From contig NC_092347.1 in the NCBI RefSeq assembly GCF_963676685.1, positions 86,182,592 through 86,246,591 on the forward strand: a stretch of 64,000 nt of DNA. The letters run 5' to 3'. The position numbers and the translations under genes were made by a program. The notes under the pieces were generated by a model. The model searched no databases. It saw nothing but the letters and a program-made list of their open reading frames with translations, and was not told the origin of the DNA. This stretch comes from Mytilus edulis. Its lineage: Eukaryota > Mollusca > Bivalvia > Mytilida > Mytilidae. Of this stretch, positions 35,950 to 47,290 are shown piece after piece. Within the stretch, counting starts at the first letter, position 1. Every line of letters starts with the position of its first letter.

Positions 35950-37090
35950 CGTTTGATTTGGTCCGTTTTTATGGACTTTTCATTGGATTTTTTTAATTTA
36001 CGTTTGACCTGATATTTTTGTTTTACTTTTTAATTTACATCTCATACATATCTCAGCGAACTTGAGATAAAGCATACTTCAATAACCTGAATAAGAAATT
36101 ATAATTACCGGAAACTGTTAAACCACTTAAATTACAGATATAGATTAACGAACAATGTGTACCATTTCTCAATTGCGCCATTAATTCACTTGAAAGACTG
36201 ATTCAAGACTGTCAAGCACGGTTGTGGCAAAATAACAACTACAAGTTAGTACTTAGTTACTGTATTATTAAAAACAATAGACCAGAAAGAAAGTCATAAA
36301 TTTTGTACTTCTTCCACATTCACAGGGAAAACAAATTTCAGTAAATACCCGTATAACAAAACTTAAAAAAAGGAATTGTTAAAAAAAGTTTCATTGCTTT
36401 GGCAACTTTTTTATATACATATATTTTATACATTTTACATCCCAAACGTTTGGTCTAGTCCAACTGGTGACAGTTATAGAAGAAACTAAAAATCACGTGT
36501 CCCTCTAACCCCACCCCTTTCCGATATCGCCAGATATATTGTTAAATACGGAAAATAAACGAACATGTAAAATAAACCTAATAGAGGCATTGATTTACAG
36601 AGAAAATTATCCTTAACATTAAATTATACAAAAGTATAAAAATACACACCTTCTTACTTGGTTATCCTCTTGAGACTTGTCAATTAATGTTTTTGTTATA
36701 CAATCAACCTTTTATACATAGTTATCAAATTATGTGAAGTGGAGAAGGCCTTTGAAGGGAACCTTGAAACTTAATGTAAATTCAATTTCCACATTATAAA
36801 AATATCAAGTATTCTTAACATAAAACGTACATGTATATCAAATCGACATTTGTCGTTGGTATTTCATGTAATATTTCGTAACCAATAAGACAGCGATATC
36901 TTGAAAATGTGCCATTCTTGTAGGGCCTCAACCAAATGAAATTTACCATGATACGTCACAACAGAGAAATACTTGTCCCAGCAGAATTGTATCCTATCAA
37001 ATTAACAGATACTATAAATAAAGATTGTTAAACTATAAATAAAGATGATTAGGTTTACATAGGACAACTTTGCTTGTCATATTTTGCCTA
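35950..37090. other. Gene-free stretch
   Basis: AT-rich DNA; AATAAA-like pairs near 37015 and 37037 (CTATAAATAAAGAT repeated) but no upstream ORF to match. Confidence 0.5.
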
Positions 37091-37096
37091 TTTGTT

Positions 37097-37199
37097 TAGT
37101 CCGAGATTATTCTGACGTCCAACGACTGTTTTGTCAGACAAGCACGGTCCCAATTTGTCTAGCAAACCAGCCGTTGGACGTCAAAGTAATATCTGACTA
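37097..37199. mobile_element. 103-bp foldback MITE
   Basis: Inverted ends TAGTCCGAGATTATTCTGAC and GTCAAAGTAATATCTGACTA each include GACGTCCAACG or its complement. The inner part carries a second short inverted pair (GTCAGACAAG / TTGTCTAGC). Possible TA target duplication. Confidence 0.75.
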
Positions 37200-37972
37200 C
37201 AAGTAGGTTACAAGCTAAAATAAATATAACATTTTTGAAAACGTGAACTTAAAATGATATCCTCTCTTTTTGACAGTTACATTCAAAGGGTAAAAGTTGA
37301 TTTGAACCATATTCTGAATCAATTATATTGAGAATAAAATTGAGAATGGAAATGGTGAATGTGCCAAAGAGACAACAAACCGACCATAGAAAAAAACAAC
37401 AGCAGAAGGTCACCAACAGGTCTTCAATGTAGCGAGAAATTCCCGCACCCGGAGGCGTCCTTCAACTGACCCCTAAACAAATATATACTAGTTCAGTGAT
37501 AATGGACGCCATACTAATTTCCAAATTGTACACAAGAAACTAAAATTAAAATAATACAAGACTAACAAAGACCAGAGGCTCCTGACTTGGGACAGGCGCA
37601 AAAATGCGGCGGGGTTAAACATGTTTGTGAGATCTCAACCCTCCCCCCATACCTCTAGCCAATGTAGAAAAGTAAACGCATAACAATACGTACATTAAAA
37701 TTCAGTTCAAGAGAAGTCCGAGTCTGATGTCAGAAGATGTAACCAAAGAAAATAAACAAAATGACAATAATACATAAATAACATCAGACTACTAGCAGTT
37801 AACTGACATGCCAGCTCCAGACTTCAATTAAACTGACTGAAAGATTATGATTTCATCATATGAACATCAGGCACAATCCTTCCCGTTAGGGGTTTAGTAT
37901 CATACCATCATAACATATATGAGAAGAACATAACCCGTGTCATGCCAACAACTGGTTTTTGAATAAATGTGT

Positions 37973-38476
37973 TTAGATCCGATGCAAAGACCCTATAAGT
38001 GAATCAATATTAACGCCAAAATATGCAATCCTCAATGACCTGACAACAGTATCGTAACTATATCCCTTCTTAATAAGTCTATTCAAAGGTTTTGTTAGTT
38101 TTTGAGGTGAATACTGACACCTTTGTTCTTTATAAAGAATATTTCCATAAAAAATTGGATGTGAAATACCTGAACGTATAAGAAGTCTGCATGTTGAGCT
38201 ATATTTACGAATGATGTCCTTATACCGATGATAAAATTTAGTAAATGTTTTGACTAGTTTGTGATATCGAAAACCCTGGTGTAATAATTTTTCAGTAATA
38301 CATAAATTTCTCTCGTTAAAATCTAAAACATTGTTACATACACGAGCGAATTGTACAAGTTGAGATATATAAACACCGTAAGATGGTGAAAAGGGAACGT
38401 CACCATCTAAAAATGGATAATTAACGATAGGAAATGAAAAATCATCTCTTTTATCATAAATTTTAGTATTCAGCTT
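37973..38476 (-). pseudogene. Retroelement ORF 3' part (167 codons), minus-strand member of a head-to-head pair
   Basis: An uninterrupted frame without an internal ATG runs from 38476 to a TAA at 37973. It contains KIYDKRDDFSFPIVNYPFL, SPSYGVYISQLVQFARVC, DFNERNLCITEKLL, FTKFYHRYKDIIRKYSS, ISHPIFYGNILYKEQRCQ and LIKKGYSYDTVVRSLRIAYF. It is homologous to the ORF at 9333..9629 by the order of VNxPFL, YGVxISQL, DFxxR, TxKLL and KxYxR. The 5' part with any polymerase motifs is truncated at 38479. The downstream 3' UTR continues into dispersed-repeat sequence to about 37331. Confidence 0.65.
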
Positions 38477-38611
38477 TTACAAACATATTACAAGTATGCA
38501 CATTAAATAGATGTATCCTGCCGAAATGACTTTAAATAAAGCTAATACCAACAATGAAACCTGACCTTCTTGGATGTTGATGTCTTCATCTTTAACGGGA
38601 ACCATACTACC

Positions 38612-39085
38612 AAAATAAATTTATGATAAAAGAGATGATTTTTCATTTCCTATTATTAATTATCCAATTTTAGATGGTTACGGTCCTTGTCATCATCTTA
38701 AGGTGTTTATATATCTCAACTTGTTCGATTCGCTCGTGTATGTAACAACGTAATTTATTTTAACGGAAGAAATATATGTATTACACAACAGGCTGTTCGA
38801 TATCACAAACTAGTCAAAACATAATTATACTAAATGTTATCATCGATGTAAGGACACCATTCGTAAATATAACTCAACATGAAGACATCTCATACGTTCA
38901 GGTATTTCACATCCAATCATTTATGGTAATATTCTTCACAGAGCACAAAAATGTCATTATTCACCTTAAAATCTAACCAAACCTCTAAACAGACGTATTT
39001 AAAAGGAGGGATATTGTTACGATACCGTTTTCAGATCAATAGGGATGGCATATTTTGGTATAAATATTGATTCAGTCATGTGCAT
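38612..39085 (+). pseudogene. Second, decayed copy of the same retroelement ORF, opposite orientation
   Basis: Plus-strand sequence reads the same protein (KFMIKEMIFHF-type start, then YISQL and ISHPI equivalents) with several stops and small indels. It mirrors 37973..38476 about a 130-bp spacer (38480..38611). The homology continues through the 3' UTR to about 39310, so the two elements face away from each other. Confidence 0.65.
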
Positions 39086-39884
39086 CGGAAAATAAAAATA
39101 TTTATTCTAAATCAATGTGTAAGTATGCTACGGGTTTTGTTCTTATAGTATATTTTATGATGGTGTGATATTAAAACCCGAACGGAAGGGAATGTGCTTG
39201 ATATTCTTTGATTAAGTCATAACCGTTCAATCAGTTTAATTTAGGTCTGGAGCTGTCATGTCAGTAACTGTCTTTTGTTACCTATTCTCACATCAGACTT
39301 GGGCGTCTTTTAAACTAGGTTTTACTGTACAAATTGTTGTGTGTTTATTTATTCGACATTGTCTAGATGTACATGTATAGGGAGAGGGTTAAGATCTATA
39401 TATAAAAAAAAAACAAAAAAAAAAACATGTTTAACCCCTCCGTGTTTTTGCACTTGTCCAAATTCAGGAGCCAATGGCCTTTGTTAGTCTTGTATGATTT
39501 TTAATTTTAGTTTCTTATGTATATTTCGGAGTTTATAATGACGTCCATTATCACTGAACTTATATACACATTTTTGTTTAGGGGCCAGCTAAAGCATGCC
39601 TCCGGCCTGCCATTACAGATTATCAAGACATAGATTCAGTTGCAGTTCTTTTTGTTTTGTTTGAATATGTATGAAATTCATCGTTTGTTTATAAACTTTC
39701 AATAATTACTTTTTTTGTCCATCTTTATTATCATATTGAAGTGGAGTACAATACATCGTTTTCTTTAGTGGTCAGTGTTGTGTACATGCATTTGGATTGA
39801 GCTAGGGCATTATATGTATACATAGATTTCACTGATCAGGGCCAACTATTTGTATGTAACATGGTTATACTGAATTGGCATAGA

Positions 39885-40140
39885 TAAAGGCAACAGTAGT
39901 ATACCGCTGTTCGAAATTCATAAATCGAAAAAACAAATCCAGGTTACAAATTAAAACTGAGGGAAACGCATCAAATGTAAGAGAACTACGACACAACAGA
40001 AACACAACATTAAAATGTAACACACACAGAAATGAACTATAATATAACAATGGCCATTTCCCTGACTTGGCACAGGGCATTTTAAAATAAAAATGGTGGA
40101 TTGAACCTGGTTTTATGGCATGCCAAACCTCCCGTTTTAA
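39885..40140 (+). repeat. Dispersed repeat family D
   Basis: AGGCAACAGTAGTATACCGC, GAGGGAAACGCATCAAATGT and GCCATTTCCCTGACTTGGCA, then CATGCCAAACCTCCCGTTTT. Overlapping frames are repeat artefacts. Confidence 0.75.
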
Positions 40141-40900
40141 TGGCAATGTTGATTATGACATTAGAAAGACAATAATACACGACAGGACTACAATACTTTC
40201 TCATGTTCTTCAAGTACATGTATTTTACTTCTCTGTCGTTTTGTTTGTTAGTTATTCCTGTGAATGACATATATATAATTCGTTAATTTATCGTACTTTA
40301 TATCAGTAATAATGTTCAATGACCTTTTTTTCTAGTTATTTTATATGAAGAAAAACACAATTTAAAGAAGATGGCAGATGTTATGCTTAACCAATAAAAA
40401 AAACATGAACAAATCTCATAATTAAAAAAAAAAAAAAAATAGATAAACGAAGATAAACTCCTTATCATGGTTTAGAAAACATCATTTTCATTTATCAAGC
40501 TTGGATGGGGAAATTATAATAATACAGTTTTTTTTATAAATAGATAATGTATGGTATTACATGTACTTTTAAAATCTTACAATGTGAATTTTTCTCTTGC
40601 ATTAAAACATAAACATGTTGTTGCTTTAGCGAAGTGTGTCGAGGAAAGGCACAATAGGAACGAAAAAGTGTATATCGACACTATTTTCTTGGCCAAGTCC
40701 CTATACATGTCGACGCTGTGGTTCATGTGCAACTTGACATCCGTACAATATTTTTTTTCAAAGAAAGCAACAACAAAAACCCTTGAAGTACAGTAGAAAG
40801 GAGTTTTCCACCATATTTTTTACTTCGACCATTAGCTAAGTGTGTGTCTGTAAATGAGTGAAGAAATAAGATTCTTTCCTTAAGATTGCACTCAGGTTTC

Positions 40901-41069
40901 TTCCAATTTTCTTTACCCTGCAGTAACAGCAATCTGCAGCGTTACGTTTTCCTCTTTTCTTATACACATCTTTTGTTGTTTCATCGTACAACCGTTTCTT
41001 TTTATATATTATTCTTTGAGTTTCTAATTCTGCTGAAGGACAAAATTCACCTATTTTTCCTGTATTGAC
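40901..41069 (-). CDS. Possible isolated exon, function unknown
   Basis: A minus-strand frame reads IGEFCPSAELETQR, then YKKKRLYDETTKDVYKKRGK and RNAADCCYCR, followed by a plausible donor (CAGG then GTAAAG) at about 40920. Composition is charged and gene-like rather than repeat-like. Dibasic sites (KKR, KRGKR) before a Cys cluster recall a processed peptide precursor, but no family is recognised. A minus-strand frame near 40715 with a hydrophobic start (MYRDLAKKIVSIYTFSFLLC) lies downstream, which is the wrong order for a signal peptide of the same gene. Confidence 0.2.
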
Positions 41070-41379
41070 GCTCATGGACATTCAAAGTTAGTTGAAAACC
41101 TGTGGAATCACCAGAAACACCAAGACCAGGTAGTAGGTCTACACTTGGTATTTCAAACCAACTGCCTCTCAAGGGTGACTGGGAATAGAAATAAGGTCAC
41201 TAGGTCTTCTTCCAATCGGCAGTAAAACGCTTGCCAAAGTGGGGCGTCCGTTTAGTTCTCCGGGATGTATGAAGTTTATAGCCACACACGGACGTGTAAA
41301 GAGAGTGCCGCTCTCTCTGCACCTTAAGAACCCTTGCAATAACTCTTTGACGAGTCCGTAGGTGGCCTGTTCCAAGGCA

Positions 41380-41550
41380 AAATTTTTGTCCCTATCCAAT
41401 GTACCCTCATTTTTTTTAGTGGCAGTCCAAACTTCCGCGACCATCATTCCGGATGACCGACATTTTGTAATTATTGTTAACTTGTTCTCGACCTGAACAT
41501 GCATGAAATATTTTTCCACTAACCATTAAGCAACCAACAATCAATCAAAC
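41380..41550 (+). repeat. Bivalve repeat 3' end ('gaaatattt ... aagcaacc' type)
   Basis: CCTGAACATGCATGAAATAT and CCACTAACCATTAAGCAACC, then CAACAATCAATCAAAC. Related ends lie at 53150..53340 and 59216..59310. The tandem AATC-type tail suggests a LINE or SINE 3' end. The minus-strand 116-codon frame over it (41169..41519) extends into GC-richer DNA of unknown origin. Confidence 0.5.
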
Positions 41551-41559
41551 CAACTGACA

Positions 41560-43120
41560 AACAATTAAGTTCTAAAAACAGAAATTGTTTTAGTTCTAGA
41601 ATTAGTACTTTCTAATATATACAATAAGTCCTAGGAAAAAAATCTACATTCTTCATTGCTTAATATCTAAAAAATAACAGCTGTTCAAAATAATATCTTA
41701 AGTTGATCAAATGTAGGAATGTCATCTATCTAATCATGATTTAGGTTCAACATTTTTGTGGAACCTACTTTTTTTGTAACTTTTATATTCTTTTCAAAAT
41801 ATCATTGTTTACTACGTTTAATGTTTTTTTTTTTTTTTAAATATATTCATGAATAGTTGTCCATAGAAGAAGTTGAACACGATCTGACTGACCGTGATTA
41901 GTTGGTATTCATTATCTTAAATCTAATAAATAATCTGTTAAAAACTAATTGTTTTAAAGTCACGTTAATGTGTATCTATTGTAAACATTGAATGTGTATT
42001 TAATATAAATGTAGGTTACTGGGGCTCTACAATTGAAAAGATGAAATATGTGTAATAGGTCTTTGTTTAAAAATAGAAATGTGCAGAAGTCAAAAATATT
42101 TATGACTTTATACATGATTATACAATCAAAACAGAATTAATGTAGTGTGAAATACTTGTGACTGGATTATAGTACATTAGACTGCTAGGCGGTTTCTCCA
42201 GTAGACCCTCCGTCTAAGGACATATTAAACACGTGCTTTGTTGTCTTTCAAAAGGCAGTCAACTTTGTTTTTTTCGAAGATTTGTATTTGAGATGAATAC
42301 GAAGGAATAGAGTGATATATATTATTGGTATATTAGTAACGTCTTTCAACAAATTAAAAGAGTAAAGGTAGTTATATATTCAGAAGATAACGGATATCAA
42401 TATAGTAAAACATCTACCATTACATGCTCTGAAGTAAGAATAGAACAGCTATTGACGGATCATTATAGTTTCCCTAATATGAACAGTGGCAAATGTTTTA
42501 TGCATATTCTATAAGAGAAAAAATTAACAAATTCATACAATAGCATTCACGACAACAATTTTATTTTTCACAATATGCGGATTTCGACAATAATGTCTCT
42601 TCAGTGATGCTGAGGTAAAAATATTTGAATAACTGAAACTTTTACAAGGTGAAACGTAAAAGGAATATGAAACACTTGGAAAAGTTCTGCAAGGTAGGTC
42701 AATCGGAAAGACAGGCTAGAAATTTGAAATATCACTAGAAGATGAGATGTGTTGTTACAAGCAGACTTTTTACGTCACATTCAGAGAGTTTGCAATGGGT
42801 AACATACCGTGCGTCTTTCTCTCGACGTGGCTGTGTATTTATACATCCCACAAACTGAACGCCTTACCTAAACAAGGCTTTTTTCTATCGGAAGGGTGAA
42901 GTCCGGGAATAATACTATTATCATACCTCAATAAACCCTTTTGGTTGCATATTACTGTTAATCATAATTTTACTACATAGATATGTTTTATGTACAAACG
43001 CTGAACAAATTTCTACAATTCAAGTTCTTATTTTAAAATTCATTTGTCTATTTCAGAAACAGCTTGTACGGTTATGCCGTATAAAAGTATATTCACTGGA
43101 CTGCTGTCATAAGTGTTTGT
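41560..43120. other. Region expected to hold the 5' exon(s) of the YHYH gene
   Basis: A secretion-signal-like frame starts at 42796 (MGNIPCVFLSTWLCIYTS) but has no donor in the phase required by exon A. No other candidate was found. A family-F end lies near 42575. Confidence 0.35.
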
Positions 43121-43125
43121 TATAG

Positions 43126-45853
43126 ACTTTATAAACACAGCAGGACTGACGAGCCAGGAAATAGCAAAGTTTCAAGTTAGTGGCAACTACGAAGCATCTG
43201 TATCAGTAGACAGTTCAAACTCGGAGTAGTAAGTATCAATCTAATAAAAAAAACTGATCTCTAATTGCTCCCGTTTTCTGATATGTCGCGTGAGAATCAG
43301 AAAACGGGACCGATGAGAGATCGGGTTTTAATTAGATTGAGTGAGTGTAAATCAAACAACTGTGTCCGCATATACTAGCTCAAACTTCTGGAAGTGTACG
43401 CAGATTTTGCTCCACATGACATGTTGCTCATTTAAGTACAAATCTGGTGATGTCTTATATTGTAGATAAAATAGTAAAAGTAGACGTTGTTGTTTAATTT
43501 TGTAAAGTAAAGGAACTTGGTGTTGATGACATTTCAGTGGCGGATCCAGGTGGGGGGGGGGGGGGGGGTCCGGGGATTGGAACCCCCCTTTTTTTGGCCG
43601 ATAAATGCATTTGAATGGGAGCATATAGTTGGAACCGCCCCCCCCCCCCTTTACTCTGGGTTGGGGACCCCCCTTTTTAAAATGACTGGTTCCGCCACTG
43701 CATTTATGTTGGCAGTTAGTTCAAATCTACACTAAGACAAATGCCAATTTAGCGTGTTATTTTACCTGTCTTAAACTTCATGTCCACTTTCATTCCGTTA
43801 ATTTTACTCTAGATGTCATTTGTTTTTCGTTTGTTTGTTGTCTTTTACACACGTGAATGTACCCGACATTTGATGTCATCGCTCATTTATATAGCAACGC
43901 CATACTCATTATTCATTTTCATGAATCACATACGTTAATTCGTAAAAGAGGGTCGAAAGAATCCAGAGGGACAGTCAAACTCATAGATTGAAAATAAACT
44001 TACAACGCCATGGCTAAAAAAGAAAAGACAAACAGACAAATAATAGTACACACGACACAATATAGAAAACTAAAGACTAAGTAAGACGAACCCAACCAAA
44101 ACTGGGGGAGATCTAAAAAAAGATGTGCTACATATTATGGTAAATATAACTAAATGTCTGCTCTATGGTCGGGTTGTTGTCTCTTTGGCACATTCCCCAT
44201 TTCCATTCTCAATTTTATAATATTTTTTTTCTTAGTTACGTTATAAGTGCTTCCGGAATACCCGATCATGCGTGGGAGGAGGTAAATCCAAACACACCAT
44301 CAAACCAAAATTACAACATCAAGATCCCAAAGACACCTACAGTAGCAACAACCAAAGCATGTGTACCATTTGGAAAGATAGGACTGACGAGAACAGGTGT
44401 AGCAATATATAACCCTCTGGCCGCTGGATCGGTTAATGCTGTAGAGGGAGATAGCGCAGAGACTTTTGACAGTTGTGATGGCCATGCGTCGCCTGACGGA
44501 GCATACCATTACCACAAAATTCCCAATAGTTGTCTATATAACAATACTGTAGATGAACTTATTGGTGTGGCATTTGATGGTTTTCCTATCTATGGACCTA
44601 ATGTATCAGATATTTCTGATAGATGGATAAACTCGACAGACTTAGATTCTTGTCACGGAAGAGAAGTTAGTGGCGAGTACAGATATCATGTGACCGAGCA
44701 GTGGCCATACTTTCTAGGATGTTACCATGGGACTGTTTACGACGACGTTGTCACGGTTACTTATGACTGCGATTTATCATCAAATGGTAAGCGTTATGAA
44801 ATCATTTGTTGTGTGTGTAGGGCTTGACATTTCACAGGAAGAAGGGGGAATACTTTTTGTTGTTTCTAAGCAAGATTTATTTTACTATTCCTTGGTATTT
44901 TTTTTATTACACGTTTACGTCCGAACTTTGAATCATGGGAGAGATTTACCCACAAGGAAGCCTGCTGAATTTTAAGTCAATCAATGAGTAATAAAAAGTG
45001 ATTTAAACGGACTTATAATGTATATCAACTCAAAACCAACGTGAACAAACAGATACATGGTAAATAAATATTGACTCAAAATCTTACAACGCAATAAGAT
45101 TTGACAAAGTTACTTACGAGACAAGTACATCCAACCAGAGACAAAATTACGTTAATCATTTAGAAACTATTATGTAATCGTATTACCTTCAACAATAATC
45201 AGTATCCATACCGTAAAGTAAGCTAAACCAAACTTCGATCTGAAATAATTCATACAAGAAAATTTACGAGCTGATATAAATTGGCTTAAAATAAACAAAA
45301 AAGAATAAGACACAAATCAGCCAACAGCTACTTTCCTCGAGTACAGGTGATTATTGATTCAATAACCAACCGAGTCAACATAAAACTTGCCACTTCTCGA
45401 CCAACTGTTAAATAAGGATAAGTGCGGCATTTAGTAGGAGCAAACAGTGTTCGTCTCGAAGAGAGATGTATAATTATAAGTAATGTTATCTGAGCTCACA
45501 CCGACACATCACATCTCATATATCTTGTTTTAAATCAGGGGATATTGATATTTTATGATCATGTTGCCATCCTGAATAGGGATGCACTATTTTAACAACG
45601 ATAACCCTTTTTTTACTCCTATATTTCAGACTGGAATCAATGGTTGTATTACCTGTGTGAATGTCCAGAAGGCACCGGTACTGGTACTACAAATACTGAT
45701 TGTCATCCACCCCCTCCACCAGGGCAGCAGTGTCCTAGCTCTATCTCTAATGTTAACTCTAATTATAACTCTAATGCATCTCTGTTAAGTCCATTGACAA
45801 ATTTTTATAGTATAGTACTTCTGCTGTCAGCCATAATTTTAGAATACATGTAA
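43126..45853 (+). CDS. YHYH-domain protein, 3' part (three exons; N-terminus not found)
   Basis: Three exons join in frame. Exon A is 43126..43228 (donor GTAAGT), exon B is 44236..44786 (acceptor TTCTTAG, donor GTAAGC) and exon C is 45630..45853 (acceptor TTTCAG, stop TAA at 45851). They encode about 291 residues. Exon B carries the hallmark YHYH block (GHASPDGAYHYHKIP), followed by GVAFDGFPIYGP and a final YRYHVTEQWPYFLGCYHG, all typical of the YHYH domain family. The biochemical role of that family is unknown; its clustered His, Asp and Cys residues suggest metal or ligand binding. Exon C encodes a CECPEG segment, a proline run, an Asn/Ser-rich linker and a hydrophobic C-terminus ending IILEYM, which looks like a GPI-attachment signal or tail anchor. 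The open frame before 44236 is repeat DNA, not protein. Exon A begins with 2 nt of a split codon, so at least one upstream exon with a signal peptide is missing. Confidence 0.85.
43236..43340. mobile_element. 105-bp hairpin MITE beside YHYH exon A
   Basis: The arms TCAATCTAATAAAA and TTTTAATTAGATTGA continue with GATCTCTAAT-GCTCCCGTTTTCTGAT and its complement. It begins 8 bp after the exon's last base, immediately behind the GTAAGT donor. Confidence 0.75.
43535..43700. mobile_element. CAGTGGCGGATCC-family MITE, copy in YHYH intron
   Basis: Starts CAGTGGCGGATCCAGG, ends GGTTCCGCCACTG and is flanked by the duplication CATTT (43530..43534 and 43701..43705). It lies in the intron between exons A and B of the YHYH gene. 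Confidence 0.88.
43940..44115 (-). repeat. Dispersed repeat family C, reverse copy in YHYH intron
   Basis: AAAAGAGGGTCGAAAGAATC, CAGAGGGACAGTCAAACTCA and ATAGTACACACGACACAATA are the reverse complement of family C. Confidence 0.75.
44155..44220 (+). repeat. Dispersed repeat family B, 3' fragment next to YHYH exon B
   Basis: The terminal 60 bp of family B (GGTCGGGTTGTTGTCTCTTT, CATTCCCCATTTCCATTCTC) end 15 bp before the acceptor of exon B. They create a false start codon and false N-terminus for that exon. Confidence 0.8.
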
Positions 45854-45859
45854 GAAAGA

Positions 45860-46525
45860 GAGAAGATGAAAATCACTAACTCATTCAGAAAAATCTTTGT
45901 TCTTAAAAAAATACCATGATTTCAAGTTTTATATATGTATAGTGTACGTTGATTTCGAAATGTTATAAGAGTGTATTCTTTGACATTCCATTTAAGAGAT
46001 TTTTTATTACCAGCATGCAGATTTCTTCTGTGGCACTAAGTGTGCTAATAAAAACCTGTTCACCAATCAATGACACGTGTGGAAGTATTTCAGACTGAGC
46101 TGCCTGAAAGTGCAAAAGTTTGTCTATACCTTATTGTTGGTTGCGTTGGATTGACTGTTACAGTACCGTGAATGTAAAGATAGAAAGTTTTTCTCAACAA
46201 ATATATGTTGCAGAATAATATTTCACATATAGGTGGATACACTAGTTCCTAACATACTAAGTTTCGGTACTTAAACATCCTATGATTTTTTTTTTAATAT
46301 TTTGCCCTTACTATAAAGGTAAATCCAGAAAAGCGCGCTGGATTGGTGAAATTATATAAACGTGTCCATATTATAAAAGCGTTCATATTAGAAAAGCTAA
46401 TATAAATCACAAAAGCAAGCACTATATAATACTGAAGTTAAATTATGAGACAGTTCTAAGCATTGTACACTAAAGTACAGGTTTGTGCGTTTATATAAAT
46501 GACACATTTCGGAGTGTTACAAATA
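45860..46525. other. 3' flank of YHYH gene
   Basis: Follows the stop codon and includes the 3' UTR. No canonical AATAAA could be tied to it with confidence; possible repeat near 46305..46440. Confidence 0.4.
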
Positions 46526-46530
46526 TAAAA

Positions 46531-46720
46531 TAGAAGATGTGGTATGATTGCCAAAGAGACAACTGTCCACAAGAGACCAAAAAGACACAGACATTAACAA
46601 CTATAGGTCACCGTACGGCCTTCAACAATGAGCAAATCCCATACCGCATAGTCAGCTATAAAAGGCCCAGATAAGACAATGTAAAACAATTTAAACGAGA
46701 AAACTAACTACCTAAATTTT
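46531..46720 (+). repeat. Dispersed repeat family A
   Basis: Starts GAAGATGTGGTATGATTGCC and continues through CAACAATGAGCAAATCCCAT to AACGAGAAAACTAAC. 3'-truncated copy. Confidence 0.8.
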
Positions 46721-47082
46721 ACTTCATATATATATGACACAAATGAATTTATGTCATATAATATAGATTTATGGAATTCTGTTAAAATCACCATTATCAT
46801 TTAACAACAGAAATCAATAGACTGCTGAATGTTCATTCTCAAATTTTATGATGTACAGCATCCTGCTTAATTATTCATGGCGCCCATGACACATTGGTAA
46901 AGGTGAATATATAAGCCTAAACGTTCAGCATGCTGAAAAGTTACAATGACTATTACCATATGATTGATAAAATAGAAAGAAAGGACATGAATTAGAAAGA
47001 CAGTTTTTAACGAAAGAAAGGTAGGCACAGTTTAATGAATTACATTTCCTTTTAAATAAATTATAGCGGCACTGTGGCACCG

Positions 47083-47290
47083 TTAAAGTCCACAATTCCT
47101 CTAAAGTCCACAACACCGCTAAAGTCCACAACAAATTTCCGTTAAAGTCCACAACGCCGCTAAAGTCCACAAACTTTCCGCTAAAGTCCACAAAATGACC
47201 TCCGCTAAAGTCCACAAGAAAACGCCGTTAAAGTCCACAATAGCAAGTTCCGCTAAAGTCCACAAAAAAGCACCGTTAAAGTCCACACCA
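47083..47290 (+). repeat. Left terminal motif array of E2
   Basis: Ten copies of (T/C)TAAAGTCCACAA occur in direct orientation with spacers of 5-12 bp, many ending in CCG. The last copy is slightly changed (CCACACC). The conserved core TAAAGTCCACA suggests a protein-binding site used many times. Confidence 0.92.

Larger units (their letters stand above)
37331..39610. repeat. 2.3-kb imperfect palindrome formed by two retroelement copies
   Basis: Left arm 37331..38479 and right arm 38612..39610 are inverted relatives, each running from truncated ORF through 3' UTR into repeat family B. The right arm carries more mutations and deletions. No target duplication is visible. Confidence 0.65.

Noticed and set aside
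41169..41519. 116-codon minus-strand frame
   Set aside because: Overlaps a dispersed repeat 3' end and shows no recognisable motif, though its GC-richer half remains unexplained.
42796..42897. Signal-peptide-like frame MGNIPCVFLSTWLCIYTS as first YHYH exon
   Set aside because: No donor leaves the single base required by exon A, so it cannot join in frame as seen.
44165..44235. Apparent N-terminus of the YHYH ORF (MVGLLSLWHIPHF)
   Set aside because: It is the end of repeat family B plus a polypyrimidine acceptor; exon A supplies the true upstream coding sequence in phase.
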